Shown piece after piece: positions 14,377-24,382 of a stretch of DNA of 30,504 nucleotides. The notes below the pieces were generated by a model. The model did not search any database. It saw nothing but the letters and a program-made list of their open reading frames with translations, and had not been told where the DNA came from. Numbering within the stretch: position 1 is the stretch's first letter; each line of letters opens with the position of its first letter. Origin of the DNA: a virus. The stretch covers positions 1 through 30,504 of IMG/VR virus record IMGVR_UViG_3300034096_000377. The stretch is one strand, 5' to 3'. A program made the translations under genes and the position numbers.

Positions 14377-17300
14377 TGACCTGACTTGTGCATTCTTCAC
14401 ATTATTTTGAACACGATTGATGTCAGACACCAGAACAACTGGTTGAATTCCTTCAATTCCATTCAACAACTTTGATGATAGAATTTCAATGTCAAGTGAA
14501 TTCACAACACCAGCATTGATTTGACTTGATGCAAGTCCACCATCAGCAAATCCAGACATTCCAAGACTTCCAATTTTATTCAATCGCATTGCTTCCAGTT
14601 TTCCAACAAGTGCTGAACCATGTGGTGTTCTTAGCACCTTAGATGGGACAACATATTCATCAGCATGATATTGATATGGTTTTTTTCCAAGCTTTGTTGA
14701 CACTGTTCTTGGATTTCCTTCACCAGTATAACCACCTTTTTCAAATGGTGGTGGTGGTGGTTGTTGTGAAGCAATGATTCCAATTTGTGCCGCACCAGTT
14801 GCAGCCAAAATTCCAGCACGAATTCCAGACAACACTCCAAGTGTTGGGTCTGGTGTTGCAAATATTGCAATGATTCCTTGTGCTAAATTAGCAACAGCAC
14901 TTGCAATGTCAATTGCTTGTTTGAATTTAAAAGCTTCAACATCAAGTTCATATTTTTTCTTTGCACCTTCTTCTTGTGCTTTCTGAATCTGTTCTTCTTT
15001 TTGAAGTTCAGTCAGTGTTGTTTGTTGAATTGATTTGATTTGCTTGTTTGTCACAGCATCAACTTCTTTTGAAGCATTGGAAAAAGAATTGGAAACAGCA
15101 TCAGCAAGACTTCCAAAAACTTCTTTCAACTGGTCAATTGCAAAGTTTGCTTTTTCTGCAAAGTCTTTTGGAATCAAACCTTCAGAAGCTTTCTTTTGAA
15201 TTGCATTGATTTCAATTTCAACACCATTCAAAGCTGTTGCAAGTTCATCAATTCTTTTCTTTTCTTCTGGGTCAATGATGTTATCTGTCAATGCAAATTG
15301 CTTTGCAAGTTCAAGTGCTTTTGTATAGAAATTTTTTAAGTTTTCAAGTCTTTGAATTTCTGATTTCTTTTGTTCATCCCTTCTTTCCTGTTCATTGATT
15401 GCTGTTGATTTTGTCACCAGACCTTGAAACTTTTCTTCAAGAACCAGTGATTGTGTCAACAGTTCAAGTTGTGCTTGATAGTCATTTGCAATCTGGTCTT
15501 TTTTGATTTCTTGTGCTTCCATTGAAGTTTCTTCAATCAGCTTCAATTCATCTTGTTTAATTACTTCCAGATTTCTCAAAGCAATTTCTTCAAGCAAAAG
15601 AATTCTTTCTTTTTCTTGTTGCTTTATTAGTGTGACATCAATTCCATCAGCTTGAAGGTCTTTGATTCTTTGTGCTGATGCTTGTCTTTCTTCAATCAGA
15701 CCTTGTTCAATTTCTTTCCTTCTTCTTTCAAATTCATTTTTTTCTAAGCTGATGCGAAGTCTGTTCAGTTCATTTGTCAAATCAAGAATTGTTGCATTTC
15801 TTGTCTTGGTTCTTTCAATTGATTTCTGTCTTTCTTGTTCTTCAAAGATTGCAAGGTCTTGCTGTGCTTGAATGAAAGCATTCTTTCTGTCATTGTAAGC
15901 TTTTTCTTGGTCACCAGTCAACTGGTCAACACTGATTTTTGTTTTCTTTCTTATTTCTTCAGCAACTTCAAAAGCACGTCTTTCAGCTTCAATGTTTTGT
16001 TTCAACAGTTCACGTTGAAGTTTTGCAACTTGCTGTGACTTATTTCCAGAAGCTTGAAGCAATGCAATTTGATTCTTCAATGCAACTTGTGATTGTTCAA
16101 GTTGATATTTGAAACTGTCATAAAATTTTCCAAGTTCTTCAATGTCTGTTTTGAATTTCTTTTTCCCCATCAGACCAAGTGAGGTTGCAACTTGATTTGC
16201 TGTTTTTATAACTGCTTCAAGATTTCCAACAAAGAACTTCACAACATCACCAAGAATTGGAATGTCTGATGTCAAGTCTTTCACACGATTTGCAAGGTCA
16301 AGAACAGCTGTTTGAACTTCTTTCACTGTTCCTTCAAAATCAGAAATCAAACGAATGATTGTGACTAATGGTGAAGCAAACAGAAGAAGAATGTCAAGCA
16401 ATGACTTCACAACTTTATTCCCATTTGAAACATTTGCTGAAAAGTCTTTGATTCTGTTCACTGTTCTGTTCACCACTTTTGAAACAGCATCAAAATTGAA
16501 AATCAATTCAGAAAGAAGAATGACAACAGCACCAATTCCAGTTCCAGCAAGTGCAAGTTTGAAAGCTTTCATGCTTCCAGTTGACTTTCCAACAACTTGT
16601 GCATAGACTTTTTGTGCAACAGACATTGTTCCAGTTGCTTGTGCATTGGCTATTGATGCGGCTGTGAAGTTCTTCATTTGAAGTATTTTCAACTTTTCAA
16701 TTGCAACTTGTTTCAAATCATTGACAGCACCAACAGACTTTGCAACATTCACAACAGCTTGTTGAACTGCAACAAGTTTCAAGATTCTTGCTTGTGCTTC
16801 AGCTGTTGAATTTGACTTTCCAAAAGCAATTTCAGCAAGTTGAATTCCACCGACAACACCAGCTGTTGCATCAGCAAGGTCATCATAAGATTTTTTGACA
16901 AGGTTCTTTGGTTCTTTGTTTCCAAATTCATCTACCTTTCCTTGAACTTTCTGAATCTGAAATTCAGTGTCTTTGATTGCTTTGTTTGTCTTTTCAAAAG
17001 TTTCACTTCCAATTTCTTGTGTTGCAAGTTGCTTTTTCAAATCAGAAACTTTCTGTGTCAAACCAGCAAGATTGTTTTCATATTGAACAGCACCTTCTGA
17101 ACCTTTGTTCACATTGGTTGTGAATCCAATCATGGTTCTTTCCAGATTTTCAATTTCAGCATTGTTTGCAGCAATCTGATTTGTTGCTGATTCATAGACC
17201 TGTTCATTGGTCATCAATGCTTTGTTTTCTTGATTCAATGAATTGGTGAATCCCTTTGTGACAACTGTTCCATCTTTTGTCACATCATTGAATCCAATTC

Positions 17301-17865
17301 CCTTCTTGATGTTGTTCTGTGTTGTTTGCTGAACTTGTTCAAGACTTTGATTTTCTTTCTTCAGTGCAGCAATCAATTCAGCAAGTTCAATCTTTGTGTA
17401 GTTTCCAACATTCCTTCTGTTGTCACCAACAGCTGATTCATTTGCTTTCAACTGGTCAGTGATTTCAAGAACAGTTTGTGCAAGTTGTTTTCCTTTTTCA
17501 GTTGTCTGTCTTTCACCTTCACCAAGTGCATTCAGTTCAGCTGTCAACTTTGAAAGCAAAGCACGAAGCTGATTGTTTGAACCAACATTGCTGTTGACAA
17601 TCTTTGCATTCGTTTCAAGTTCTTTGTTGACTTCTTTCTGTCTTGCAACAAGTTGTTTCTGTTCTTTCTGAATATCGAAAAGCTGTGTCTTTAACTTTTC
17701 ACGTGCTTGTGGATTTGTTTCTTTTGAAAGTTCTTTGTTCAAGCTTTTCACTTGTTCTTTCACATCAATCAATCTGGAAGCAATATTTTTTTGTTCCTTT
17801 TCAAGATTGCTGGTGTCAAGCTTCAGACTGACAATGACTTCTTTTTTTATGTTTTCCGATGCCAT
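14368..17865 (-). CDS. Tape measure protein, 1165 aa
   Basis: The longest gene. Tape measure proteins set tail length and are ejected with the DNA. Residues ~1-330 are heptad-rich coiled coil (LEKEQKNIASRLIDVKEQVK type). Hydrophobic segments lie at ~436-460 (LALAGTGIGAVVILLSELIF) and ~489-507, as expected for a protein that crosses the host membrane on entry. A second long coiled-coil part runs ~610-960. The C-terminal ~200 residues have an Ala-rich membrane-like helix (IASAVANLAQGIIAIF), PPPPPFEKGGYTG and YHADEYVVPSKVL, the Gly-rich/His motif common near tape measure C-termini. By usual scaling (about 1.5 angstrom per residue) the tail would be near 170 nm; that figure is an estimate. Confidence 0.9.
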   Translation of the reverse strand: MASENIKKEVIVSLKLDTSNLEKEQKNIASRLIDVKEQVKSLNKELSKETNPQAREKLKTQLFDIQKEQKQLVARQKEVNKELETNAKIVNSNVGSNNQLRALLSKLTAELNALGEGERQTTEKGKQLAQTVLEITDQLKANESAVGDNRRNVGNYTKIELAELIAALKKENQSLEQVQQTTQNNIKKGIGFNDVTKDGTVVTKGFTNSLNQENKALMTNEQVYESATNQIAANNAEIENLERTMIGFTTNVNKGSEGAVQYENNLAGLTQKVSDLKKQLATQEIGSETFEKTNKAIKDTEFQIQKVQGKVDEFGNKEPKNLVKKSYDDLADATAGVVGGIQLAEIAFGKSNSTAEAQARILKLVAVQQAVVNVAKSVGAVNDLKQVAIEKLKILQMKNFTAASIANAQATGTMSVAQKVYAQVVGKSTGSMKAFKLALAGTGIGAVVILLSELIFNFDAVSKVVNRTVNRIKDFSANVSNGNKVVKSLLDILLLFASPLVTIIRLISDFEGTVKEVQTAVLDLANRVKDLTSDIPILGDVVKFFVGNLEAVIKTANQVATSLGLMGKKKFKTDIEELGKFYDSFKYQLEQSQVALKNQIALLQASGNKSQQVAKLQRELLKQNIEAERRAFEVAEEIRKKTKISVDQLTGDQEKAYNDRKNAFIQAQQDLAIFEEQERQKSIERTKTRNATILDLTNELNRLRISLEKNEFERRRKEIEQGLIEERQASAQRIKDLQADGIDVTLIKQQEKERILLLEEIALRNLEVIKQDELKLIEETSMEAQEIKKDQIANDYQAQLELLTQSLVLEEKFQGLVTKSTAINEQERRDEQKKSEIQRLENLKNFYTKALELAKQFALTDNIIDPEEKKRIDELATALNGVEIEINAIQKKASEGLIPKDFAEKANFAIDQLKEVFGSLADAVSNSFSNASKEVDAVTNKQIKSIQQTTLTELQKEEQIQKAQEEGAKKKYELDVEAFKFKQAIDIASAVANLAQGIIAIFATPDPTLGVLSGIRAGILAATGAAQIGIIASQQPPPPPFEKGGYTGEGNPRTVSTKLGKKPYQYHADEYVVPSKVLRTPHGSALVGKLEAMRLNKIGSLGMSGFADGGLASSQINAGVVNSLDIEILSSKLLNGIEGIQPVVLVSDINRVQNNVKNAQVRSSL

Positions 17866-17868
17866 AAA

Positions 17869-19821
17869 TTAATTTCTTAAAAGTATAAGTTCAACTGGTG
17901 TGCTGTCTTGTGTGGTCAGATTGAATTGGTCAATCAGATTCAAATAAAAATATGCACCAAAGAAATCAATCCAGATTGGTTCTTTGAAATTGATTGTGTT
18001 CACATCAACTGAATTCAACTTAATCAGACACTTGACTGATTTCATGTTGTTCAGAATCTGTGAATATAGTGGATAGTATTTGGGCAATAGCTGACCAAAT
18101 TCCAAATCTTTGAAGAACACATTTGGTTGTGGATTTGTGAAGAATCCAGATGGTTGAATTGTCAACAATGCTGAAGTGTCTTGTTCAACACAAGCAATTC
18201 TTGCATTCACATCATTTGTTCCAGTACCTTCATAGACTGGAATATAAAACAATTCAATTGTTCCAGAATAGGAAAGCAATCTGACTGAAGCTGAAAACAC
18301 AGATTCAAAAAGAACTTGTTCAGCAATCAGATTTGCTTGATTGATGTCAAGTGATGCACGACCAAGCAAAGGTTGTCTGGTCAAATATTCATCAACTGTG
18401 TCTGGTGCATATTGAAAGAAATTCTTTTTTGCATAGCTGTCAACTTCAAATGTGATGACTGGTTCATCTGACAAGTCAAGTTTGTTTGACCAGTCTTTTG
18501 GATTTGTCAAATTGTTGATGACATCAGAAAATTGAAAGATTTCAATTGTGTTTGTGTTTGCACTTTCTTGGAATATCAATCCATATTGGTTTGCAAGTGT
18601 CAAGATGAAATCAGTCACAGCCATGTCTGGAAGTGTTGCACCAAGTTCAACCCAATTGAAAACTGTGTTAATGTCCAAAGCACCAGAATCAGATGACAAT
18701 TCAAATCCAGTTATTTCAATAGTGCTTCCAGCTTTCCAGATTGCATTGGTTTCAGTTCCAAAAGCAACAGCACCACGACCAATTGGAAGTGTCACTTCAC
18801 CTTGAAAATTGTATATTCCAATAGGTTGTGACATCAAGTCATAAATTTGAAAATACTGTTGATTTCCAGCATGGTCATAGTAAAGAATTTGTGAATAGTC
18901 AAATGATGCTGTGTTGAATTGTCTGTCAACTGTGATGTCATACTTGAATTTGACAAAAGCTGAATCCATAAACAACCAACACTTTCCAGCATTGATGTCA
19001 AAGAATGGAATTGAAAATGGGTCAATCCATTTCACTTGGTTCACATAGGGATAGCAAGATGTTTCATTTGTGTTCATGATGTGAAACTTGTCACCATTTG
19101 GTGCAAACAAATTTGATGGTGGTGAAAAGTCAGCTGATGCTGTTGATTTCAATTGGTCACGAAGTGAAGTGTCTGTGCTTCTTTGAAACCTTGCACTGAA
19201 TGGAATGATTTGTTTTTGAAATGTTGTGTTGTTGTCAAACCAGTCACTGTTGATGTTGTAGCCTATGTCATTGAAAATTTTCTTCAATAAGAATTTGCAA
19301 TAAATTGATGGAAGCAATTCATTCCAGTCAACATTGCTTCCAGCTAAAAAGAATAAATTTCCATAATCAATGTTAGGATAAATAAAAACATCTGACCAGA
19401 TATTTGAACGGCTTCCAGTCACAGTTGATTCTTTCCAGAATTGTGTGAATTCACAACTGAAAAGAACACTTTGCAAATTCAAGTCTTGAAGTTTGTCAAT
19501 CCAGTTTCCATTTCCAGCAACAATCAAAATTTCATATTCAAATCTGGATGCTGATTGAATCTGTGCAATTCCAGCAACAGCAATCAATCCGTTCACATAG
19601 ATTTCACATGAAAGTGATTCAAATGGAATGTTTGATGCTGAAAGAATATTGTTTGAAATTCCAAAAGCAAGATTGTTTTTGTGTGTTGCTGGAATCTTGA
19701 ATGTGTTTGAATAGACACCTTGTGTGCTTTCAATTGAAAACAAATTGTTGACACCAAATGAAAGAACAATTGTTTCATCATTTAGGTCAATCGCTTTTCC
19801 ATTTATGAAGATTTCTGTCAT
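17869..19821 (-). CDS. Tail tip/baseplate structural protein, 650 aa
   Basis: The N-terminal region (FINGKAIDLNDETIVLSFGV then GVYSNTFKIPATHKNN, residues 5-50) is a pattern I associate with large tail proteins next to the tape measure in Bacteroidota siphophages, where a 'YS.TF.IP.T..N' motif recurs. The rest is beta-rich with many aromatic residues and no enzyme motif visible. It precedes the tape measure gene in transcription with three bases between them. A distal tail or baseplate hub role is probable from size and context; receptor contact is possible. The assignment is not backed by a named domain. Confidence 0.6.
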   Translation of the reverse strand: MTEIFINGKAIDLNDETIVLSFGVNNLFSIESTQGVYSNTFKIPATHKNNLAFGISNNILSASNIPFESLSCEIYVNGLIAVAGIAQIQSASRFEYEILIVAGNGNWIDKLQDLNLQSVLFSCEFTQFWKESTVTGSRSNIWSDVFIYPNIDYGNLFFLAGSNVDWNELLPSIYCKFLLKKIFNDIGYNINSDWFDNNTTFQKQIIPFSARFQRSTDTSLRDQLKSTASADFSPPSNLFAPNGDKFHIMNTNETSCYPYVNQVKWIDPFSIPFFDINAGKCWLFMDSAFVKFKYDITVDRQFNTASFDYSQILYYDHAGNQQYFQIYDLMSQPIGIYNFQGEVTLPIGRGAVAFGTETNAIWKAGSTIEITGFELSSDSGALDINTVFNWVELGATLPDMAVTDFILTLANQYGLIFQESANTNTIEIFQFSDVINNLTNPKDWSNKLDLSDEPVITFEVDSYAKKNFFQYAPDTVDEYLTRQPLLGRASLDINQANLIAEQVLFESVFSASVRLLSYSGTIELFYIPVYEGTGTNDVNARIACVEQDTSALLTIQPSGFFTNPQPNVFFKDLEFGQLLPKYYPLYSQILNNMKSVKCLIKLNSVDVNTINFKEPIWIDFFGAYFYLNLIDQFNLTTQDSTPVELILLRN

Positions 19822-20700
19822 TTATTGTGTTTGAATGTTTATTTCAGTTGCAAGTTTCAGATTCAAATTGTATGTCATCAATCCATTTCCTTCTTCATAA
19901 AGCACAAAATCTTTTTCATCCAATAACATTGGCAAATAGCCAACAGTTGTGATGACATAAGCTTGAATTGAATATTTAAGTGACTTCAAGAATGCAGCAT
20001 GTGAAACTGGAATTTCACCAGACAAGACACCAATGGTGTCATAAATTCTTGACCGTGAATAGTGTTTTTCAATTCTATTTGTTGTTTTGAATTGTCTTGA
20101 ATCACCAATGGTCACACCAAATGTTTTCCTTCCTTTGAAGCAATAAGATGACCAACCACCAGCTGGATTCAACCACAGAACTGGAATTCGATATGGTGAA
20201 CAAAAATTGTATTCTGTCAAACATGATGAAATCACAATCTGGACAAGGTATGTTTCAGAAAGTGGATTGGTTGTTGTCTGGAACATCAAGTTCAATGTTG
20301 TCACTTGACCAGCAATTGACACAGCAACAATTCCAAATCCAAATGGAAGTAGTGAAATATAATCTGGATAAAATGAACCACTGAAAACCCATGCACCAGA
20401 TGGTGGTGCTGGAAGTGGAAACAGCTGGTTGATGTCAGCAAGACAAAGATTGTGAACTTCATCTGGAACTTTTGCAATGACTGTCAATGTAATTGTGTCC
20501 ACTTGAACATTCAAAGCATTCATCACAGCAAAGTTTGTGATTCCAGCTGCACCAGCAACATCAACTTGGAAAGAATAAGTTCCATCAAAGTTGTTTGTCA
20601 ATCCAATGTTGTCTGGAACATTCTGAATATAAAGACCAGCTGTCGCATTCACATAACTGAATGTAAAGCTTTGAAATTGATTGATGGTGAATGATGCCAT
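19822..20700 (-). CDS. Tail structural protein, 292 aa
   Basis: A beta-rich protein with an Ig-like N-terminal part: FTINQFQSFTFSYVNATAG and FDGTYSFQVDVAGAAG, followed by WVFSGSFYPDYISLLPFG. The later segment WLNPAGGWSSYCFKGRKTFG (about 178-197) is distinctive and recurs in my memory in Bacteroidota phage tail proteins without assigned function. It abuts its upstream and downstream neighbours with gaps of three bases or less, so it is co-translated with the tail-tip genes. Probably a tail-tip or tail-tube-associated component. Confidence 0.55.
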   Translation of the reverse strand: MASFTINQFQSFTFSYVNATAGLYIQNVPDNIGLTNNFDGTYSFQVDVAGAAGITNFAVMNALNVQVDTITLTVIAKVPDEVHNLCLADINQLFPLPAPPSGAWVFSGSFYPDYISLLPFGFGIVAVSIAGQVTTLNLMFQTTTNPLSETYLVQIVISSCLTEYNFCSPYRIPVLWLNPAGGWSSYCFKGRKTFGVTIGDSRQFKTTNRIEKHYSRSRIYDTIGVLSGEIPVSHAAFLKSLKYSIQAYVITTVGYLPMLLDEKDFVLYEEGNGLMTYNLNLKLATEINIQTQ

Positions 20701-20703
20701 AAT

Positions 20704-21525
20704 TTAACCGACTTGAAGTGTTTCTTCAACAATCATTGCACCAATTCCAAATGGTGTTCCATCTGGACATGCAAAAATGTTGAATGCTCTGTTTGTGATT
20801 ATTTTTGTTAATACATTGCAACAGTCACCAAAAAAGATTGGTTCAACTTCAGCAATGAATTTGTTGTTTGCAACTAAGTTCTGAAGTCTTGAATGTGGAA
20901 TTGCAGAATTCAAAGCATAATAAATTTCTGTCGTATAAATCCATCCAGTGAACAATGGAATTGTCAATGAATAAAGATTCAAGAAATCAATTGTTTCATC
21001 AAGTGGAATGATGTCAATTTGAAAATATGTGTACATGTTTTCATCAAATCCAGTCACTGGTGGAAAGATGCTGAATGTGTTCTTCAGAAGTTCACCAACA
21101 TTCACAAAAGCTGTTGCATCATATTTGTGAAAAGCTTTGATGTCAATGAAATTTGTTGGTGATGGATAGCCATAATAAAGACGATACCCAAAAGGAATGA
21201 CACAATAAAACAACCGCTGCAATGCTGGAAACACTGGGTCTGCACCAACAAATGGTGTGTCAGTGTAGATGTCAAAATTTATTGCATCATAAGAAATCAC
21301 ATTGTGAAATCCAGAATAAATTCCAGCTTCAACCCAAAACTTTTTTGTGAATTCTGGGAATGGATATGGAACAAGACCAGACAATCTGAAAACTGTTTTT
21401 CCAAATCCATCATCAGTTGCTGTCTGATAGCCTTGAACATAAAATGGTTGATTCAATCCAAAGTTGATTGGTTGGTGTGCAGAATACCACAATTGGTCAG
21501 ATGGATGCAAGACTGTCAAACTCAT
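20704..21525 (-). CDS. Tail structural protein, 273 aa
   Basis: An aromatic-rich, beta-type protein. The N-terminus SDQLWYSAHQPINFGLNQ, followed by repeated Tyr/Phe/Gly/Pro strands, resembles virion surface proteins. Two adjacent Cys residues lie near the end (FFGDCCNVL). No enzyme motif is visible. Its start overlaps the stop of the neck-type gene (ATGA-like, four bases), and a three-base gap separates it from the next tail gene. It is most likely part of the tail tip; the exact part is unknown. Confidence 0.55.
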   Translation of the reverse strand: MSLTVLHPSDQLWYSAHQPINFGLNQPFYVQGYQTATDDGFGKTVFRLSGLVPYPFPEFTKKFWVEAGIYSGFHNVISYDAINFDIYTDTPFVGADPVFPALQRLFYCVIPFGYRLYYGYPSPTNFIDIKAFHKYDATAFVNVGELLKNTFSIFPPVTGFDENMYTYFQIDIIPLDETIDFLNLYSLTIPLFTGWIYTTEIYYALNSAIPHSRLQNLVANNKFIAEVEPIFFGDCCNVLTKIITNRAFNIFACPDGTPFGIGAMIVEETLQVG

Positions 21526-22043
21526 ATTTCAATATTCAGTTGTTCAATGTTTATAAATTGTGAAAGCATTTTTGTTTCAGCTTCATTTGCTAAATTCACA
21601 GCAAGTTTTTCACCAAGTTCATTCAATAGTTCATCAAGTGGAATTCCTTCAAGCAATTCATTTGGTTGTCCACCAGTTGACTGAAAGATGCTGTTTCCTT
21701 TTTTTGCCATTGAATTAGCAATTGCAAAAGGTGACACACCAACAATTCCACGTTCTTGCATCCATCTTTCAATTTCAGTGATTGGTGGTCTTTTTGCATC
21801 AGCACCACGACCATAAAGAACATATCTGATGTATGAATTGACAGAAATTTCAATTGTTGCACCAGTGAAATTCCATTCACCACTGTTTGCAAGTTGACCA
21901 GTGTTGTTCACTGTTGATTTGAATGCACCTTTTGACACAGACTGTCTTGAAACTTTTTGTGTTTCAATAGCTTTCTTGAATTCTGAAATGTATGCTTCAG
22001 AAAATTCACGAATCGCTTGTGCTTCAAACAGTGTTGTGTCCAT
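21522..22043 (-). CDS. Neck/tail-completion protein, HK97 gp10-like, 173 aa
   Basis: The core IRYVLYGRGADAKRPPITEIERWMQERGI (cut at about residues 72-100) has the pattern of HK97 gp10-type neck/tail-completion proteins. Those have a 'Y....G....RPP...I..W....G' element followed by a helix, here FAIANSMAKKGNSIF. Members of this family join tail to head. The N-terminal helices and the acidic C-terminal helix fit that fold. It is odd that it sits in the tail module, far in the transcript from portal and connector. Confidence 0.65.
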   Translation of the reverse strand: MDTTLFEAQAIREFSEAYISEFKKAIETQKVSRQSVSKGAFKSTVNNTGQLANSGEWNFTGATIEISVNSYIRYVLYGRGADAKRPPITEIERWMQERGIVGVSPFAIANSMAKKGNSIFQSTGGQPNELLEGIPLDELLNELGEKLAVNLANEAETKMLSQFINIEQLNIEI

Positions 22044-22367
22044 TTATTTTGAAATCTTCTTTGGTTCTTCTTCAAATCCAACAACAACAATTTCAAATCC
22101 AGCTTTAAACAGAATCAAAATCATTCCATCACAGCAACTTGCATCAATGATGTCTGGTTCTGTTTCTGGATTCACAACAACTTCTTGAAATGTTGAAGTG
22201 ACATTTGCAATCACTGGTTTGTTTGCAAGATGTGTGAACAATCCGACTTCAATCTGTGTTGAAGCTTCATTTGGTGTCAATGTGATTGTTGCATTCACAT
22301 AAGGAACACCAGCACCATTGATGGTGACTTGTGCTTCTGGTGTGCTAAAAATGATTATCTGGTGCAT
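22044..22367 (-). CDS. Hypothetical small tail-region protein, 107 aa
   Basis: The product begins MHQIIIFSTPEAQVTING and is rich in beta-forming residues through the middle (ATITLTPNEASTQIEVGLF), suggesting an Ig-like or other beta sandwich. The C-terminus has a Cys pair (SCCDGMILIL) and a charged tail. It lies between the spike and the neck-type gene with gaps of one and two bases. It is likely a minor virion protein; I do not recognise a family. Confidence 0.55.
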   Translation of the reverse strand: MHQIIIFSTPEAQVTINGAGVPYVNATITLTPNEASTQIEVGLFTHLANKPVIANVTSTFQEVVVNPETEPDIIDASCCDGMILILFKAGFEIVVVGFEEEPKKISK

Positions 22368-22369
22368 AT

Positions 22370-23635
22370 TTAATTTGTATAAAGTGGATTGACATAAAAG
22401 TTTCCAGTGATGATTCCAATTGGTGCAACATTTCCTTTGCTACCTTCAGACAGAACTGAACCACCAGCATTGTTGATTGTTGTTGCTGCACCATCTGACA
22501 CAACTGTTGTTGACATCAATGAAAGTGTTCCACCAGAAACAGAAACTGGAATCACAGTTGTGTTCTTCACAAGTGAATTCTTCAGCTTCAGCAATCCAGC
22601 AACAACAGTGCTTGTTCCAGATGAAACACCTTCATCAACTTGAAGTGTGACATCAGCCTTAGCATTCTGAATGTTGAACAAAGGTCTGGTTGTTTGTGTC
22701 TTTTTTATTCTGATGTTGATTTTTGCACCAGTATTGGTGAAAGCATTGTTGATTCTGATTGCTGGTTGTGCAACATTGCTTGTGTCAATCAGTTCATCAA
22801 GTTCAATGTTCAAGTTGAATCCAACAAGATTGTCACAATAGATGTGACAGCTGAAACCACCAACAACATTTGATGGAATCACAAATGACTTTGCTTTGAT
22901 GTTAGCTTGTCCACTCCAAGAAGTTCCAGAAATCCAGAAAACACCATTTGAAGCATTTGCAAAAGTTCCAGTGCAATCACCACCAATGTCAGCAAATATC
23001 TTTCCAGTCAACCTTGTGCTGAAATTCCTTCCAGCACAAGTGTAATTTTCACGAATCTTCAAGAAGATTGTTCCATCTTGTGCAAGAATTCCATTTGAAA
23101 TGTTGTTCACTTGAACACTGTCAAATTCAAGAAGAATGTTTGCTGATGGATTTGATTTCACATTGATTAAATTTCCAGTGCATTGCATGATTCTGGTGTG
23201 ACCAGTCCATGCAAATGGTGTGGTCAATGTTTCACCACCAATGGTTGTGTCAAAGTTCATCAGTGTTGTGAAGCAATAAACTTCAGAACCAGTTTCACCA
23301 TCAATCTTGATTCCATCTTTTCCAACACTGGTGAAGATGTAGTGCTGACCAGCACGAAGCTTTATTGTGTCACCATATTGTGCAGCCAAAACAGCTGCAT
23401 CAACAGACTGAAATGGTTTGTCTTGTCTTTCTCTTAGTGCTGTTGAATCATCACCATAAAGTGAATCAACAAAGACTGTTTGTGCAACATAGATTGGTGC
23501 AACAAGACCAGACAAAAGTTCTTGCATGGTCATTTTATAATTGTTCACACCAGCACGTGTGACAACAAGAAGGTCTGATGGTTGAAGGTCTGCAAACAGA
23601 ACTTCATCAAGCTGTGAAATTTTTACATTTGGCAT
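22370..23635 (-). CDS. Beta-helix tail spike or receptor-binding protein candidate, 421 aa
   Basis: After an N-terminal attachment-type segment (VKISQLDEVLFADLQPSDLL), residues ~54-100 read VFVDSLYGDD...KPFQSVDAAVLAAQYGDTIKL. This is the typical entry of a right-handed parallel beta-helix (pectate-lyase-like 'D...G.DS......PF.S...A...A..GD.I.L..G'). The following ~250 residues repeat short strands with Asn/Gly/Ile turns (VNNISNGILAQDGTIFLKI, INNAFTNTGAKINIRI), consistent with helix coils. Such folds bind or cut surface polysaccharides. I see no confident catalytic residues, so binding rather than depolymerisation is the safer call. It sits between tail terminator-like and neck genes. Confidence 0.65.
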   Translation of the reverse strand: MPNVKISQLDEVLFADLQPSDLLVVTRAGVNNYKMTMQELLSGLVAPIYVAQTVFVDSLYGDDSTALRERQDKPFQSVDAAVLAAQYGDTIKLRAGQHYIFTSVGKDGIKIDGETGSEVYCFTTLMNFDTTIGGETLTTPFAWTGHTRIMQCTGNLINVKSNPSANILLEFDSVQVNNISNGILAQDGTIFLKIRENYTCAGRNFSTRLTGKIFADIGGDCTGTFANASNGVFWISGTSWSGQANIKAKSFVIPSNVVGGFSCHIYCDNLVGFNLNIELDELIDTSNVAQPAIRINNAFTNTGAKINIRIKKTQTTRPLFNIQNAKADVTLQVDEGVSSGTSTVVAGLLKLKNSLVKNTTVIPVSVSGGTLSLMSTTVVSDGAATTINNAGGSVLSEGSKGNVAPIGIITGNFYVNPLYTN

Positions 23636-23637
23636 AG

Positions 23638-24126
23638 TTATTCTATTAATATTACATTTTCAAATTCAGTGATAAAAACATTTCCAGATTCAGTTCCCAA
23701 AAACAATGGGTCTGGAAAACATGAAATCTTTCCAGACAATGTGAATGCAAGACCATAGCCAGAAACAGTTCCAGCAAGTTGTCTGAATTCTGGTGTCTTT
23801 CTTGCATTGGAAATGTTCACACCATCTTCAGCATTCAACAACAAAAGAAAGTTTGTTGACAGTGTGTCCATCTGTGCAATGATTGCTTCACGTTCTTCAT
23901 TGGTTGAATCAGTGCTGTCTTGCTGCCAGAACATAAGAAGAACTTCAGCTGTGACATTTGATGTGTTGATGTCAACTGTTTCCCTTAATGGGTAAAGATG
24001 TATTTGTGGAAATGTTTTTGGATATTCAAGTGAACCATCAGTTCTTCTTGCATTCATGAAGATTCCAGTTGGATTCACAAAATAAGCTGTGTTTCTTAAA
24101 AGGTCAATGATGCTTTGATAAGTCAT
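23638..24126 (-). CDS. Putative tail terminator-like protein, 162 aa
   Basis: A protein of tail-terminator size: an N-terminal helix (YQSIIDLLRNTAYFV), a strand pair around TFPQIHLYPLRETVDI, then VLLMFWQQDSTDSTNEEREAI followed by a helix and a C-terminal strand (YGLAFTLSGKISCF). The alpha/beta order with a central long helix recalls lambda gpU-like terminators that cap the tail tube. Position next to the tail assembly chaperones agrees. The motif match is loose. It overlaps the preceding GT reading frame by 23 bases. Confidence 0.45.
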   Translation of the reverse strand: MTYQSIIDLLRNTAYFVNPTGIFMNARRTDGSLEYPKTFPQIHLYPLRETVDINTSNVTAEVLLMFWQQDSTDSTNEEREAIIAQMDTLSTNFLLLLNAEDGVNISNARKTPEFRQLAGTVSGYGLAFTLSGKISCFPDPLFLGTESGNVFITEFENVILIE

Positions 24127-24382
24127 GATGTTGTTGATAAATGTTTTTTAAGTTCTTTTCAAATTTTCTTTTTTCTTTTTCAAACATCAATGTCATGAAG
24201 ATTGTTTCAGCTGGTGTTTCAAGAATCTTGTCAAACTTCAAAACATCACCTTCAGCAAGTGCATAAACAGTGTTGAAGAAACCATATTTGTCAAACACTT
24301 CAATTCCAGCTGATTCTTCAAGGTCTGTCACTTCTTTTTCGTTCAATCGTTTGAATCTGTCAAAAAAGTCAAACATTTGCAC
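24104..24382 (-). CDS. Tail assembly chaperone, T domain reached by -1 frameshift
   Basis: A 92-codon frame if it starts at GTG 24382 (or ATG 24376). It overlaps the upstream chaperone frame by 40 bases and lies exactly in its -1 frame. The product is charged and helical (MFEKEKRKFEKNLKNIYQQH). In siphoviruses the two-frame arrangement produces G and a longer G-T fusion that loads onto the tape measure protein. A -1 shift at 24367-24361 would join about 180 residues of G to about 85 residues from here (about 265 in total). Independent translation from GTG is possible, but no good leader is visible because the T-run occupies that site. Confidence 0.65.
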   Translation of the reverse strand: MQMFDFFDRFKRLNEKEVTDLEESAGIEVFDKYGFFNTVYALAEGDVLKFDKILETPAETIFMTLMFEKEKRKFEKNLKNIYQQHHDLSKHH